From the NCBI GenBank assembly GCA_963704535.1, contig OY969916.1:8184001-8248000 (forward strand): a stretch of 64,000 bases of DNA, written 5' to 3'. Each line of letters begins with the position of its first letter. Position 1 is the stretch's first letter. This stretch comes from G963704535 sp963704535 (GTDB lineage: Bacteria > Chloroflexota > Chloroflexia > Chloroflexales > Roseiflexaceae). This document shows positions 55,733 to 64,000 of this stretch, piece after piece. The notes under the pieces are model-generated. The model was not told the DNA's origin and ran no database searches. It saw only the letters and a program-made list of their open reading frames with translations. The position numbers and the translations under genes are program-made.

Positions 55733-56988
55733 TTTGCTACCGTACAGAAAATATGAGCTGATCAAGCGGTAACGCATCTCGGTGGGCCAGAAGGAAATCA
55801 ATGGGCATGGTATCCTGTTCGTCAGCGTAACCAAACGAGACGAATGGAGGGAAACCATGCACATCAACTTCCGTACCTATCGTACCATCAAACTGACCCT
55901 GGCGCAGGTTTTGCACACCCGTGCCAACAGCCATGCCGAACAGCACCTTAACACCTTGAGCTTGCTGATTTGTGGCATCGTCAGTGCCCAGCATGTGCAG
56001 TTCGATAAGCTCGCCAGCCATGCCCCGATCAGAGGACGCAAGAATGAAAGCCTGATCACGCGCTTTCGGCGCTGGGTCAAGCACGACGCTATCACGCTGG
56101 AGGCGCTCTGGCTCCCGTTCGCCCGTGCGGTACTCTCCAGTCTGGCGCACCTGCCACTGACCATCCTGCTGGATGGAACCACCGCCGGGCGCGGCTGTGT
56201 GGTCTTGATGGCCAGCGTTCTCTATCGTCATCGCGCCATTCCGCTGCTGTGGACGGTGGTAAAGGGCAAGAAGGGCCATCTGCCTGAGGCGCTGCATTGC
56301 GCACTGATCGAGCAGCTTCAGGAGTTGATCCCGCCCGATGCGACCGTCACGCTGCTGGGCGATGGTGAGTTTGACGGCACCGAGTTGCAAACCAGATTGC
56401 GCGCGAGGAAGTGGGAGTATGTCTGCCGCACTGCTACCAACATTCTGATCTTTGCTCAGGATGGGGTCTTCACGGTCGGTGATCTGCCGCTCTCGCGCGG
56501 TGAGGCTGTCGCCATCGCGGATGTGCGCATGACCGCCAAGCAGTATGGACCAATTCTGGTGATTGGGGTCTGGGACGCCAAGCAGCAGCAACCACTCTAT
56601 CTGAGCAGCTCGTTGAGTGATGCGGACGAGGCGGTCAAGCGCTATCGGATGCGCTTTCGGATTGAGTGCATGTTTGCCAATCATAAAAGTCGTGGGTTTC
56701 GGATTGACAAAAGCCATCTGGCCGCCCCCGAACGTCTGGCGCGGCTGCTGATCGCCACTGCTCTGGCCTATGTGTGGATTAATGCGGCCGCCGTGTTTGC
56801 CCAGGAGCAGGGATGGGTCGAACAATTTCATCGCAAAGATCGCTGTGACTTAGGCCTGTTTCAAATCGGGCTGCGCGCGATACAGTATGCACTACGTGAA
56901 GGGTTACGTGTTCCGGTCAGTTTCCGATTGCCCATAGACCCGCCCACTGCCTCACACATGGCGAACGGATTTTCTGTACGGTAGCAAA
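55733..56988 (+). mobile_element. Intact IS4-superfamily insertion sequence
   Basis: 1256 bp bounded by perfect 20-bp terminal inverted repeats (TTTGCTACCGTACAGAAAAT at 55733-55752 and its complement at 56969-56988), flanked by the 8-bp target duplication ACTTTGGA (55725-55732 and 56989-56996). It inserted once, cleanly. Confidence 0.95.
55857..56984 (+). CDS. DDE transposase of the IS4 superfamily
   Basis: 375 aa; start MHINFRTYRTIKLTLAQVLH after GGAGGGAAACC. Catalytic residues are visible: ILLDGTTAG (Asp), GDGEFDGTEL (Asp) and YRMRFRIECMFANHKSRG (the Y-(2)-R-(3)-E type block with Glu). Complete and without frame breaks. Confidence 0.9.
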   Translation: MHINFRTYRTIKLTLAQVLHTRANSHAEQHLNTLSLLICGIVSAQHVQFDKLASHAPIRGRKNESLITRFRRWVKHDAITLEALWLPFARAVLSSLAHLPLTILLDGTTAGRGCVVLMASVLYRHRAIPLLWTVVKGKKGHLPEALHCALIEQLQELIPPDATVTLLGDGEFDGTELQTRLRARKWEYVCRTATNILIFAQDGVFTVGDLPLSRGEAVAIADVRMTAKQYGPILVIGVWDAKQQQPLYLSSSLSDADEAVKRYRMRFRIECMFANHKSRGFRIDKSHLAAPERLARLLIATALAYVWINAAAVFAQEQGWVEQFHRKDRCDLGLFQIGLRAIQYALREGLRVPVSFRLPIDPPTASHMANGFSVR

Positions 56989-57015
56989 ACTTTGGAATGC
57001 GGTAATGAATATGGC

Positions 57016-58499
57016 TCACTCTCCGCCATCTTTTCTATGCTCATATTCTTTCGTTAGCCAGCCGAGTTGGCTATAGTCAGTATATCTCCCGCTATAACCA
57101 ATTGCATAAAAGATCAGGTGGTATAACGTGACCAATAGTACATCGAGATATATACTAAGCTCTTGTATCGGGATACTATCGAGTCTTCCAGTATGTGCGA
57201 TCTTATTACGGATTTTTTGCCATACTTGTCGCTTGTTTTTAGTTATCACGTTCTTTTCTTCGAGCGCAATTAGTTGATCCAATGCGCGAGTTTGTCGCAT
57301 GGCATTTATAGCGCCTTCAATGCGCTTGCGTATTGCTTCGTCGCCATTCCATTCCTGTATATAGCGTATGGCTTTATCTAACTCCACTAATGTCTGTTCA
57401 TTGGGTTGTCCAAATGCAGAGAAAACGTCTTTGAGAATACTCTCGATAGCCACACTGAGTGCAACTGCCTCGTTTTCGAAATATCCAGCACTTGCATGGA
57501 ATATACCATTGAGCTGGGCTGAAACGGGATGAAACCTTGGCTCTTGGTACAATGAGACAAAGTCAAAATATCTTCGGAAAAGATCGCAGAAATCCTCTGT
57601 TATCCCGCTTAGATTGAGGCTTAAAGGTGGATGTAGTCGAGAATCTGTTTGCCTTTCTCTTCTTGAGATGATAGTTGTCGAGCTAGCGTGCAGTGAATTT
57701 TGAGTAACTTATGATTGGAAGAATGGGCTTTGCAAAAATGAACTGTAATGTCTCTAATAGCCTGAGTTGGAGGTTGTCATTCAACTCAGGCCCAGTCACT
57801 TCTACAGAGAACCCTCGATCTTCTTTTTGTTTTTCTAATAAAAACTTTATATCACTCTTCTTAAAGTATAAGGCATTTGCTGTGGGTAAAATAGTTCTGT
57901 TTTTATACTTTCTTTCCCTCATAGTTGAGTAGTTCAATGGAAATCTAAATGAGCTATTAACGAAGATTTGCAAGCTGCTGTCTAAGGTATCTGTGGAAGC
58001 TGGTACAGGTATTGTCGATTCAATCTGCTCCAATCTTCCACTATAGGTCGTCGATTTGTCATCTCGGTTTTGTCGAATATCTGGAAGAATGTCCTTTCCT
58101 CGCCATTCTCTCCCCTTTACATCTGTCGCGACTAATTCATAATGATCCTCATCCGATATTATTTCGCCAAGTTGTCCACTAGATAATCGCATGAAATCTT
58201 CGATCGCTTGATCTGTGCTATATGTACTGCGCCTGGCCGGAGAGCGCGATATGTTTGAGGATGATGAAATCTTCGATCGCTTGATCTGTGCTATATGTAC
58301 TAGTACTATGCAAAATGAAAGTTAGTTGATAATCTGAGTCCTGGAGAATTGAACCAGTGCCAATAAATGCGCGCCTAGAAGCGGAGGAGGATCGAACTAA
58401 TCTCATCTCCGGACAGTCGAGTTTGAACCGGCCTTTTTGAAGAGCGGTGATTTCTTTGGTGCCTAGAAGAGGATGACGCATCGATACCTCTTGTGACAT
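57016..58499 (-). pseudogene. HEPN (ApeA-like) defence-type gene, several frame breaks
   Basis: Three reading frames join into one protein of about 490 aa. N-terminal part: 58218-58499 (MSQEVSMRHPLLGTKEITALQKGRF); middle: 57683-58192 (DEDHYELVATDVKGREWRG); C-terminal: 57016-57552, a HEPN domain with R-x4-H-type motif RNKIAHTGRL. The linking sequence also reads through in the third frame (KLLKIHCTLARQLSSQEEKGKQILDYIH). A 38-bp unit is duplicated with a 73-bp period at 58191-58228 and 58264-58301, which shifts the frame. Proteins of this layout (ApeA N-terminal domain plus HEPN RNase-like domain) act in abortive infection. Low GC fits acquired DNA. Assignment to ApeA is by architecture and is uncertain. 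Confidence 0.65.
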
Positions 58500-58505
58500 T
58501 ATCAA

Positions 58506-59012
58506 AACCTTTGACTAAGAGTGCAGTACAGCACCTTAGTCGGGTAGTGAAGTTATGGCCGCCGAACTATGAAGTAGACAAATCCGCTTCGCCCATCCCG
58601 CGCCAGTAGATGAAACCACGAATCCGCTTCGCCCATCCCGCGCATCGGCAGCAAAAGCGAAGCGGCTTCACCGAATGTCTGACTGGTAGAGTAAAGGCGC
58701 ACTGGAGAGCGGCCTATCTATAGCCAGGATTTGCTTGAAGGCGACTTCGGTAGTGCGAACACCGCCGAAGTCGCCTTTCTTACTTTTTACAGGAATTACG
58801 CAGTGGGCGACCCTGGGCCTTGCCGATCAGGGAAACACAATGATTGCATTGTTCTTCAGCGTGCAACCAAACCCGGTGGGTCTGCAAGCGCCGACGTGTG
58901 TCGTGCCTATGGCGCAGACCCACCGGGTTTGGCATGCATCGATTTCTAAGCTTTTCCCAATGTTCACCATTGCGACCCTGCAGATCGGCGCTCTCACTTT
59001 TTTGTGTCAGAC
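58506..59012. other. Gap with two strong hairpins and a direct repeat
   Basis: AATCCGCTTCGCCCATCCCG occurs twice (near 58579 and 58620). A 13-bp stem (AAGGCGACTTCGG/CCGAAGTCGCCTT, 58738-58777) is followed by TCTTACTTTTT and looks like a terminator. A 19-bp perfect inverted repeat (58867-58885 with 58914-58932) frames a 28-base loop. No gene supported. Confidence 0.7.
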
Positions 59013-59120
59013 AAGGTTTCGGAAGATGCCGTTCGACTTTACACTGTGGGTGAGGTGAGACTGACGGGGCTGCCCCCTCAGTCTCCCTTTTTTCCCAGAA
59101 CTGTAAAGCCCAAAGAACCT
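59013..59120. repeat. Family B repeat
   Basis: CAGACAAGGTTTCGGAAG, TTCGACTTTACACTGTGGG, GAGACTGACGGGGCTGCCCC, CTCCCTTTTTTCCCAGAACTG, TAAAGCCCAAAGAACCTTGTC. Confidence 0.85.
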
Positions 59121-59124
59121 TGTC

Positions 59125-59910
59125 TTAGCCTAGAGCGGCGGCGAGTTCGGCCACGCGCCCGGCCAAATCGGCGTCGTATCCGATGTTGACGAAGCTCCTG
59201 GAGACGCCGAGCGCCGCCCAGCGCCCAAGCTCGCCCCGCAGATCGGCCGGCCACTCGTTCCAGTGCAGGAACACCGAGAGGTCCACCGCGCGCCCTGAGC
59301 GCTCGATCTCGGCGCGGGCGTAGCGCAGCAGTTCCTCATCGGCGTACACGTTCAGCTCGTCGGCGTAGGCCACGGCGCTGCGGATCAGGCGGCGCGAGCC
59401 GCCGACGCCGGCGACTACTCGCGGCGGCGCGGGCGGGGCGGGGGTGCAGGCCGCATTGGTGAGCTGGACGTGCTGGCCCTCGAATGTCACCAACTCGCCC
59501 TTCCAGAGCAGCCGCAGCGCGGCGATGGTCTCTTCCAGCGCCGCCACCCGCGTGCCGGCGTCGGGGAAGGGCTGATGCCAGGCGGTGTACTCGGCCGGGT
59601 AGTCGCCCGCGCCGATGCCAAGCTCGAACCGGCCGCCGCTGACAATCGATATGAGCGCGGTTTCCTTGGCCAGCACGCCGGTGGTGTAGTTGAGTCGGCA
59701 GATCACCATCGGCACCAGGTGGATTCGGCTGGTGGCCATCGCCAGTGCGCCGTAGGCCGACCAGCCGCACACGTACGCCCACTCGGGTCGCTCGGAGTGA
59801 TAGTGATCCCAGAAGCCGACCGCGTCCAGCCCGCTCGAATCGGCGAGTTGGGCGGCTGCCAGGATCGCCGGCCAGTTGCCGGCCGGGCTAAGGACAATTC
59901 CGACACGCAT
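59125..59910 (-). CDS. LLM-class (F420/FMN-type) oxidoreductase
   Basis: 261 aa; start MRVGIVLSPAGNWPAILAAAQ at 59910, six bases after AAGGAGG. Luciferase-like TIM barrel: GLDAVGFWDHYHSERPEW, FELGIGAGDYPAEY and VAGVGGSRRLIRSAVAYADE. F420-dependent enzymes of this type fit Chloroflexota. Substrate unknown. A family B repeat lies on each side. Confidence 0.88.
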   Translation of the reverse strand: MRVGIVLSPAGNWPAILAAAQLADSSGLDAVGFWDHYHSERPEWAYVCGWSAYGALAMATSRIHLVPMVICRLNYTTGVLAKETALISIVSGGRFELGIGAGDYPAEYTAWHQPFPDAGTRVAALEETIAALRLLWKGELVTFEGQHVQLTNAACTPAPPAPPRVVAGVGGSRRLIRSAVAYADELNVYADEELLRYARAEIERSGRAVDLSVFLHWNEWPADLRGELGRWAALGVSRSFVNIGYDADLAGRVAELAAALG

Positions 59911-59934
59911 ATACAACCTCCTTAGACAGGCTTT

Positions 59935-60040
59935 CGGATGAGGCCGTTCTACTTTACAATGTGGGTGGAGGGAGACTGAGGGGGCTGCCCCCTCAACCCC
60001 CCTTTTTTCTCAGAACTGTAAAGCCCTAAAGAACCTTGTC
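59935..60040. repeat. Family B repeat
   Basis: GACAGGCTTTCGGATGAGG, TTCTACTTTACAATGTGGG, GAGACTGAGGGGGCTGCCCC, CCCCTTTTTTCTCAGAACTG, TAAAGCCCTAAAGAACCTTG. Nearly identical in layout to 59013-59120. Confidence 0.9.
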
Positions 60041-61207
60041 TTACTGCTGCACCCGCCGCAGCATCAGCAGCGCCAGCAGCGCCGTGCGCGGCACAATGCT
60101 GGCGATCGAGATGTACTCGTTGGGGCTATGGTCACGCCCGCCGATCGGTCCCAGCCCGTCGAGCACCGGCAGCCCCAGGCTGGCCAGTGCGTTGGCGTAG
60201 GAGACGCCGCCGGTGGCCGCGTCGGTCACGCTGAAGCCCAGGTCCTGGGCGCAGGTCGCCGCCAGCGCGGCTAGCTCGACGATCTGCGGCGTGCGCGCCA
60301 TGGGCGCGAAGTGCCAGCCGTCGCTGAGCCTGGCCGTCACGCCGGGGACCACCGGGTTGGCCGCGACCGCCGCGATCGCCGCGCCGACCGGCTCCATGTC
60401 CTCCGGGCGGATCACGCGTACGTCGATCTCGGCGCGGGCGTGGTCGGGCACGACATTGGGCCGCGTCCCGCCCTGCGCCACGCCGACATTGACTGTCACG
60501 CCCTCGCGCATCCCGTTGAGCGCCTGGAGCGCGATCGTCTGGTGCGCCAGCGCTAGGATGGCGTTGGCGCCGCGGTGCGGCTCGACTCCGGCGTGCGCGG
60601 CCTTGCCGTAGACATCGAGCACAAAGTTACCGCTGCCCTTGCGCGCGCCCACGATATCGCCGTTCTCGCGGCCGGCCTCCAGCACCAGCGCGATGTCGTA
60701 CTGGGGCGCCAACTCGCGCAGCAGCCCCACCGAGGAGCGCATGTCGGTCTCCTCGTCGCCGCCGCAGACCATGCTAATCGCGCCGACGTGTTCGAGCAGC
60801 CCCAGATCCTCCAGCGCCGCCATGGCGTAGAGTCCCGAGAGCAGCCCGCTCTTGTTGTCGGCGCTGCCGGGGCCGAGCAGCGTATCGCCCTCGATCCGCA
60901 CCGGCCGCTCGGCCGCCGTGCCGACCGGGTAGACCGTGTCGAGGTGCGCCACCAGCATAATCCGCAGCCGGCCGGTGCCGCGAATCGTCGCCACCAGGCT
61001 GTCGCCGGCCAGCGCGTCGGGCCACTCGCGCAGCTCCCAGCCCCGCGCCGCGACCCAGCGCCGCACCCAGGCGCCGGCCTCGTCCACGCCGGGCTTGGAG
61101 GAGGTCGGGCACTCGATCGCGCAGAGCTGGCGCAGCTCATCCAGGTAGGTTTCCAGCCGCTGCTCGACATAACCCGTCAGGGCCTGAGCTTCAGTGGTCG
61201 TGGGCAT
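60041..61207 (-). CDS. M20-family metallopeptidase (glutamate carboxypeptidase-like)
   Basis: 388 aa; start MPTTTEAQALTGYVEQRLETY after AAAGGAGAATC. Metal ligands: VAHLDTVYPVG (about residue 88), GSADNKSG (about 118, the bridging Asp), GGDEETDM (Glu pair, about 150), VLEAGREN, and a C-terminal GPIGGRDHSPNEY with the final His. It cleaves C-terminal amino acids or amides. Confidence 0.9.
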   Translation of the reverse strand: MPTTTEAQALTGYVEQRLETYLDELRQLCAIECPTSSKPGVDEAGAWVRRWVAARGWELREWPDALAGDSLVATIRGTGRLRIMLVAHLDTVYPVGTAAERPVRIEGDTLLGPGSADNKSGLLSGLYAMAALEDLGLLEHVGAISMVCGGDEETDMRSSVGLLRELAPQYDIALVLEAGRENGDIVGARKGSGNFVLDVYGKAAHAGVEPHRGANAILALAHQTIALQALNGMREGVTVNVGVAQGGTRPNVVPDHARAEIDVRVIRPEDMEPVGAAIAAVAANPVVPGVTARLSDGWHFAPMARTPQIVELAALAATCAQDLGFSVTDAATGGVSYANALASLGLPVLDGLGPIGGRDHSPNEYISIASIVPRTALLALLMLRRVQQ

Positions 61208-61224
61208 AGGATAGATTCTCCTTT

Positions 61225-61303
61225 ACCTGAAACGTAAAACGTGAAGCGTGTCGGTCGTCCGTTGTCAGTCGTTCATTCTCAATTTTCAATTTTCAATTCT
61301 CAA
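61225..61303. repeat. Mixed heptamer arrays between the two peptidase genes
   Basis: AAACGTAAAACGTGAAGCGTG, then TCGTCCGTTGTCAGTCG, then TCAATTTTCAATTTTCAATTC (heptamer/octamer period). Confidence 0.8.
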
Positions 61304-62622
61304 TTCCACATGATCGGCAGCGACAGCTGGTTGGTTAGCCCACAGAGCGCCGCCTTGCCGGTGGTGATGTAGGGGCAGGCGGCGCTGGCCAGCAGGTAGA
61401 GCACGGCGGCGTGGTTGATCTGGGTCAGGGCGGCGATCTCAGAGCCGGGCGGGTAGAACCCGTTGTTGCCTGATCCTCCGGAAAGCTCGAACGTGTAGGC
61501 GAAAATTCTGTGAGTGCCGTATGCCCAGTCCGTGAAGTCGCCATCGGTGGTGTAGAGATCACATGATTGCTGCGGCGTGAAGCCGTTGGTCGCCGCCATA
61601 GCCTGCCCCATCGCGATTAGGACAGCTCGGTCGTCCAGGAGCATATCCGGCGCCAGAGTACCACAAGTCTGCCAGTTCTGGTAGCCGTAGGGCCAGAGGA
61701 TCAGTTCACCGTAGGTGTGGAAGGAGATCGCCACTTTGATCTGCTGCTCGCCGCTGATCACTCGGCTGTTGACGAACGCCTCCATCGCCGCGATCTCAGG
61801 CGCGCTGGCCGGGGCCGTGCCGTGGTAGGTCTCGGAACTTGGGAAGTCCGACGAGCCGTTGCAGCAGTCCCAGCGGTAGCTGTGGTTGCGGTTCGGGTCG
61901 GTGCCGTAGGAGCTATCGGCGTTCGGTTGGCGGTTCTTGCGCCAGAGCCGGTAGGAGCCGGTCGCGATGTCAAACTCGCTGCCGTCGGGGTTTAGCGAGA
62001 ACACCACGAAGATCTCGCGGCTATCGACTAGGGCGGTGATCTGCTCGGCGCCAGGCTGGCCGTAGTCGTCGGTCAGCAGGTGCAGGATCGACAGCGTCAT
62101 CTCGGGGGTCAGGTGCTCGCGGGCGTGGTATTGGCTCACGAACAGCGCCTCCGGCTCATCCTCGTCGGCGGCGACGTTGTCGCTGATCTTGGCCGCCCAC
62201 AGCTCGCGCCCCTGGTAGGATTGGCCGATGCTGAAGAGCTGCACGATCGCCGGGTGCGCGGCGGCGACGAGCTGAATCTCGGCGGTCATCTCGGCGTAGT
62301 TGTGGTAGGCCGCGTCCGCTGGCGGGAAGTCGAGCAGGTGCGGCGATGGCCGCAGCACGAACCCCATAGCCCGGAGCTGCTCTGCCTCCCCAGGAGTCGC
62401 GGCGATCTCGACAGAGTCCGGCCCGACGGTCTCGATCGCAGCCCCGGTGGCGGCGATCAGGCTGCGCTGCTCGCGCGTCGTCACGCCCGCGATCTGGTAG
62501 CGGCCGGTCGCCCCCGGCGTAGCCGGCTGCGTCGGCTGCGCCGATGCCGGCGTGAACCCGGCCGCCAGCACGCCGATCAGGAGCCACAGCAAGGCGAGCG
62601 ATACCCGTGAGGAAGAACGCAT
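61300..62622 (-). CDS. Secreted M14-family zinc carboxypeptidase
   Basis: 440 aa. Signal peptide MRSSSRVSLALLWLLIGVLAAGFTPASA. Zinc ligands: HAREHLTPEM (His/Glu, about 165-175) and AISFHTYGELILWP (His, about 300); catalytic Glu in FAYTFELSGG (about 375). It cleaves C-terminal residues outside the cell. AAAGGCAACGT precedes the ATG. The pairing with the M20 peptidase downstream suggests peptide scavenging. Confidence 0.92.
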   Translation of the reverse strand: MRSSSRVSLALLWLLIGVLAAGFTPASAQPTQPATPGATGRYQIAGVTTREQRSLIAATGAAIETVGPDSVEIAATPGEAEQLRAMGFVLRPSPHLLDFPPADAAYHNYAEMTAEIQLVAAAHPAIVQLFSIGQSYQGRELWAAKISDNVAADEDEPEALFVSQYHAREHLTPEMTLSILHLLTDDYGQPGAEQITALVDSREIFVVFSLNPDGSEFDIATGSYRLWRKNRQPNADSSYGTDPNRNHSYRWDCCNGSSDFPSSETYHGTAPASAPEIAAMEAFVNSRVISGEQQIKVAISFHTYGELILWPYGYQNWQTCGTLAPDMLLDDRAVLIAMGQAMAATNGFTPQQSCDLYTTDGDFTDWAYGTHRIFAYTFELSGGSGNNGFYPPGSEIAALTQINHAAVLYLLASAACPYITTGKAALCGLTNQLSLPIMWN

Positions 62623-62827
62623 ACGTTGCCTTTCATGGAAACTAGGACGCGATGCATGCGCGGTATTATACGCCGCCTATGTTGTACACGCCAAAGTTGC
62701 ACGCACCATACCTTTCTGCTATACTTTCCGGCTGGATTCGGCATTTAGCCGCTTGTTCGGGGCGCGCTACCCGCCGGCCTCCTTGAAGACGCCCCCTGAC
62801 AAAGACGGAAAGTGAGCGCGTGCCGCC

Positions 62828-63655
62828 GTGGAGCAGCCGACGATTATCGTGGGGCACCTGGCCCCTGATCTGGATTGCCTCACGGCGATCTGGATGTTGA
62901 TCCGCTTCGGGGGCGCCGCCGACGCCGATCTCCAGTTCGTTCCCGCCGGCTCAACGCTGCACGGCCTTCCCGCCGACTCCGACCCGCGCGTGATCCATGT
63001 CGATACCGGCGGCGGTCGCTTCGATCATCACCAGCGCCGCTCGCGTAGCCTGTGCGCCGCCGAGCTGGTCCGCCGCGTGATCGCCCCGAACGACCCGGTG
63101 CTGGAGCGCGTGGTCGATCAGGTCTGCCGGCTCGACAACGCTACCGCCCCACCCGGCGAGCAAGGCTTCTTTAACATCTCTTCGCTGATCGTCGGCTACA
63201 ATCTGCTGTATCCCAACCGTCCGCATCACGTCGCCTACGCTATGCTGGCCAACCTGGACGCCTGGTACGAGCACGAGGCCCGCCAGCTCCGCCTGGAGGC
63301 GGCCTTCGCGCAGCGGTTCGAGTTCGATACGCCTTGGGGCCTGGGGATCGCGATGGAGAGCGCGGATGGCGGTTCCAGCCGGCTGGCCTACGGCTCGGGC
63401 GCCGTGCTGTACGCCTACCGCGATGGGCGCGGCTGGATGGGGGTCGCGGCCCAGTCGCGCTCGGCGGTCGATCTGTCGGTGGTCTACCAGGATCTGCGCC
63501 AGGTCGACCAGGGCGCCGATTGGTACCTGCACCCGAACCGGCGGCTGCTGCTGTGCGGCACCGACAAATCACCACCGCGCGTCCCCTCCCGGCTCACGCT
63601 GGCCGAGCTGGTGCGCGTCATCCAGGGCGAGGCGATGTTCTCGTCGTTGCACTAG
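62828..63655 (+). CDS. DHH/MYG1-like phosphoesterase-type protein
   Basis: 275 aa from a GTG at 62828. The N-terminal HLAPDLDCLTAIWML and later HVDTGGGRFDHHQRRS hold the DHH-family metal-binding pattern (H-x-D-x-D and a DHH). The C-terminal part resembles MYG1-type or metal-dependent proteins. Biochemical function is unproven; the metals may be used for nuclease or phosphatase activity. Confidence 0.7.
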   Translation: MEQPTIIVGHLAPDLDCLTAIWMLIRFGGAADADLQFVPAGSTLHGLPADSDPRVIHVDTGGGRFDHHQRRSRSLCAAELVRRVIAPNDPVLERVVDQVCRLDNATAPPGEQGFFNISSLIVGYNLLYPNRPHHVAYAMLANLDAWYEHEARQLRLEAAFAQRFEFDTPWGLGIAMESADGGSSRLAYGSGAVLYAYRDGRGWMGVAAQSRSAVDLSVVYQDLRQVDQGADWYLHPNRRLLLCGTDKSPPRVPSRLTLAELVRVIQGEAMFSSLH

Positions 63656-63699
63656 GATCTACGGTGAGGGGAGTTTGAGTCAACATCTTTCAAAAATGC

Positions 63700-63895
63700 C
63701 GTGCTCAGACCTCACGTGAAAAGGGGGAGTTTGAGGGGGTCGCCCCTCAAGAATAACTCCACCCACATGTTCATCCGTGGTTGTGCTCGCCGCGAGCATG
63801 AAAGTCTGACAGGTCTTGTGGATGGCATGGAAAGTGCCTGAGTCAGACCTGTCAGGTCTTATTTGCTCAGAAGAATCTTCGGGAGGGGGAGATCC
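63700..63895. repeat. Long-form family A (inverted) and family E repeat, copy 2
   Basis: TCACGTGAAAAGGGGGAG with GTTTGAGGGGGTCGCCCCTC, CAAGAATAACTCCACCCACA, and CATCCGTGGTTGTGCTCG (the reverse of the 3190 unit), followed by the AGTCTGACAGGTCTTG...CAGACCTGTCAGGTCTTATTT pair at 63801-63870. Confidence 0.85.
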
Positions 63896-63896
63896 C

Positions 63897-64000
63897 ATGA
63901 AAGTCAGAGAAGTCATGACCGCCGATGTGGTCAGCGTCCGCGAGGACAGCTCGGTCGAGGATGCGGCGCGGCGAATGGCCCGCCACCGCATCAGTGGCCT
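63897..64000 (+). CDS. CBS-domain protein, start only (window edge)
   Basis: Starts MKVREVMTADVVSVREDSSV after GGGAGGGGGAG and runs off the window: EDAARRMARHRISG. A CBS domain of the regulatory type that binds adenosyl nucleotides. Confidence 0.8.
   Translation, partial: MKVREVMTADVVSVREDSSVEDAARRMARHRISG

Overview
The window is high-GC bacterial chromosome. The 16S/23S genes, the filament-former-like gene content and the dense palindromic intergenic repeats point to a Chloroflexota member, most likely order Chloroflexales (Roseiflexus/Kouleothrix-like). This is inferred from reading the rRNA and gene content, not from a database search.

Layout. 1-12.9 kb: a MoxR ATPase/VWA pair, a secreted glycoside hydrolase, small membrane and hypothetical genes, an endonuclease III-like glycosylase, and a five-gene OpuC-type osmoprotectant ABC operon ending in an atypical SDR. 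13.2-25.1 kb: a visibly lower-GC island with a complete-looking RiPP cluster: Ocin-ThiF-like protein, a 64-aa Cys/Ser-rich precursor, a cyclodehydratase with YcaO domain, a double-domain SagB-type dehydrogenase, a split LanB dehydratase (glutamylation and elimination proteins) and an M50 metalloprotease. It resembles thiopeptide and goadsporin clusters, but no second SpaB_C-type [4+2] enzyme is seen. 25.2-39.5 kb: Hsp20, S9 peptidase, HDAC-like deacetylase, a decayed IS1634-type element, nucleoside hydrolase, GAF protein, PQQ-propeller protein, ribokinase and a TetR regulator with its operator. 39.7-45 kb: an rrn operon with a consensus promoter, 16S-23S-5S-tRNA-fMet and a strong terminator. 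45-53.3 kb: sugar/inositol-type catabolism (two isomerases, Gfo/Idh oxidoreductase, debranching-type glycosidase, IolB, a two-subunit CoA-transferase). 53.3-58.5 kb: accessory region with an IS110 element, an intact IS4-superfamily element with 8-bp target duplication, and a frame-broken HEPN (ApeA-like) gene. 59-64 kb: LLM oxidoreductase, M20 and M14 peptidases, a DHH-like protein and the start of a CBS protein.

A second theme is repeats. Several structured families fill most gaps: 60-100 bp palindromes (A), 'tttacaatgtgggtgg' types (B), tandem 69-mers (C), a 125-bp double hairpin with covarying stems (D), 'agacctgacaggtct' elements (E), and heptamer/10-mer/11-mer arrays like cyanobacterial STRRs. 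Some lie in frame inside genes.

Several genes (VWA, MoxR, YcaO, M50, two transposases, HEPN) need single-base frame corrections to read through. Some are probably true decay. The number, and one homopolymer case, also fits consensus errors in the assembly.
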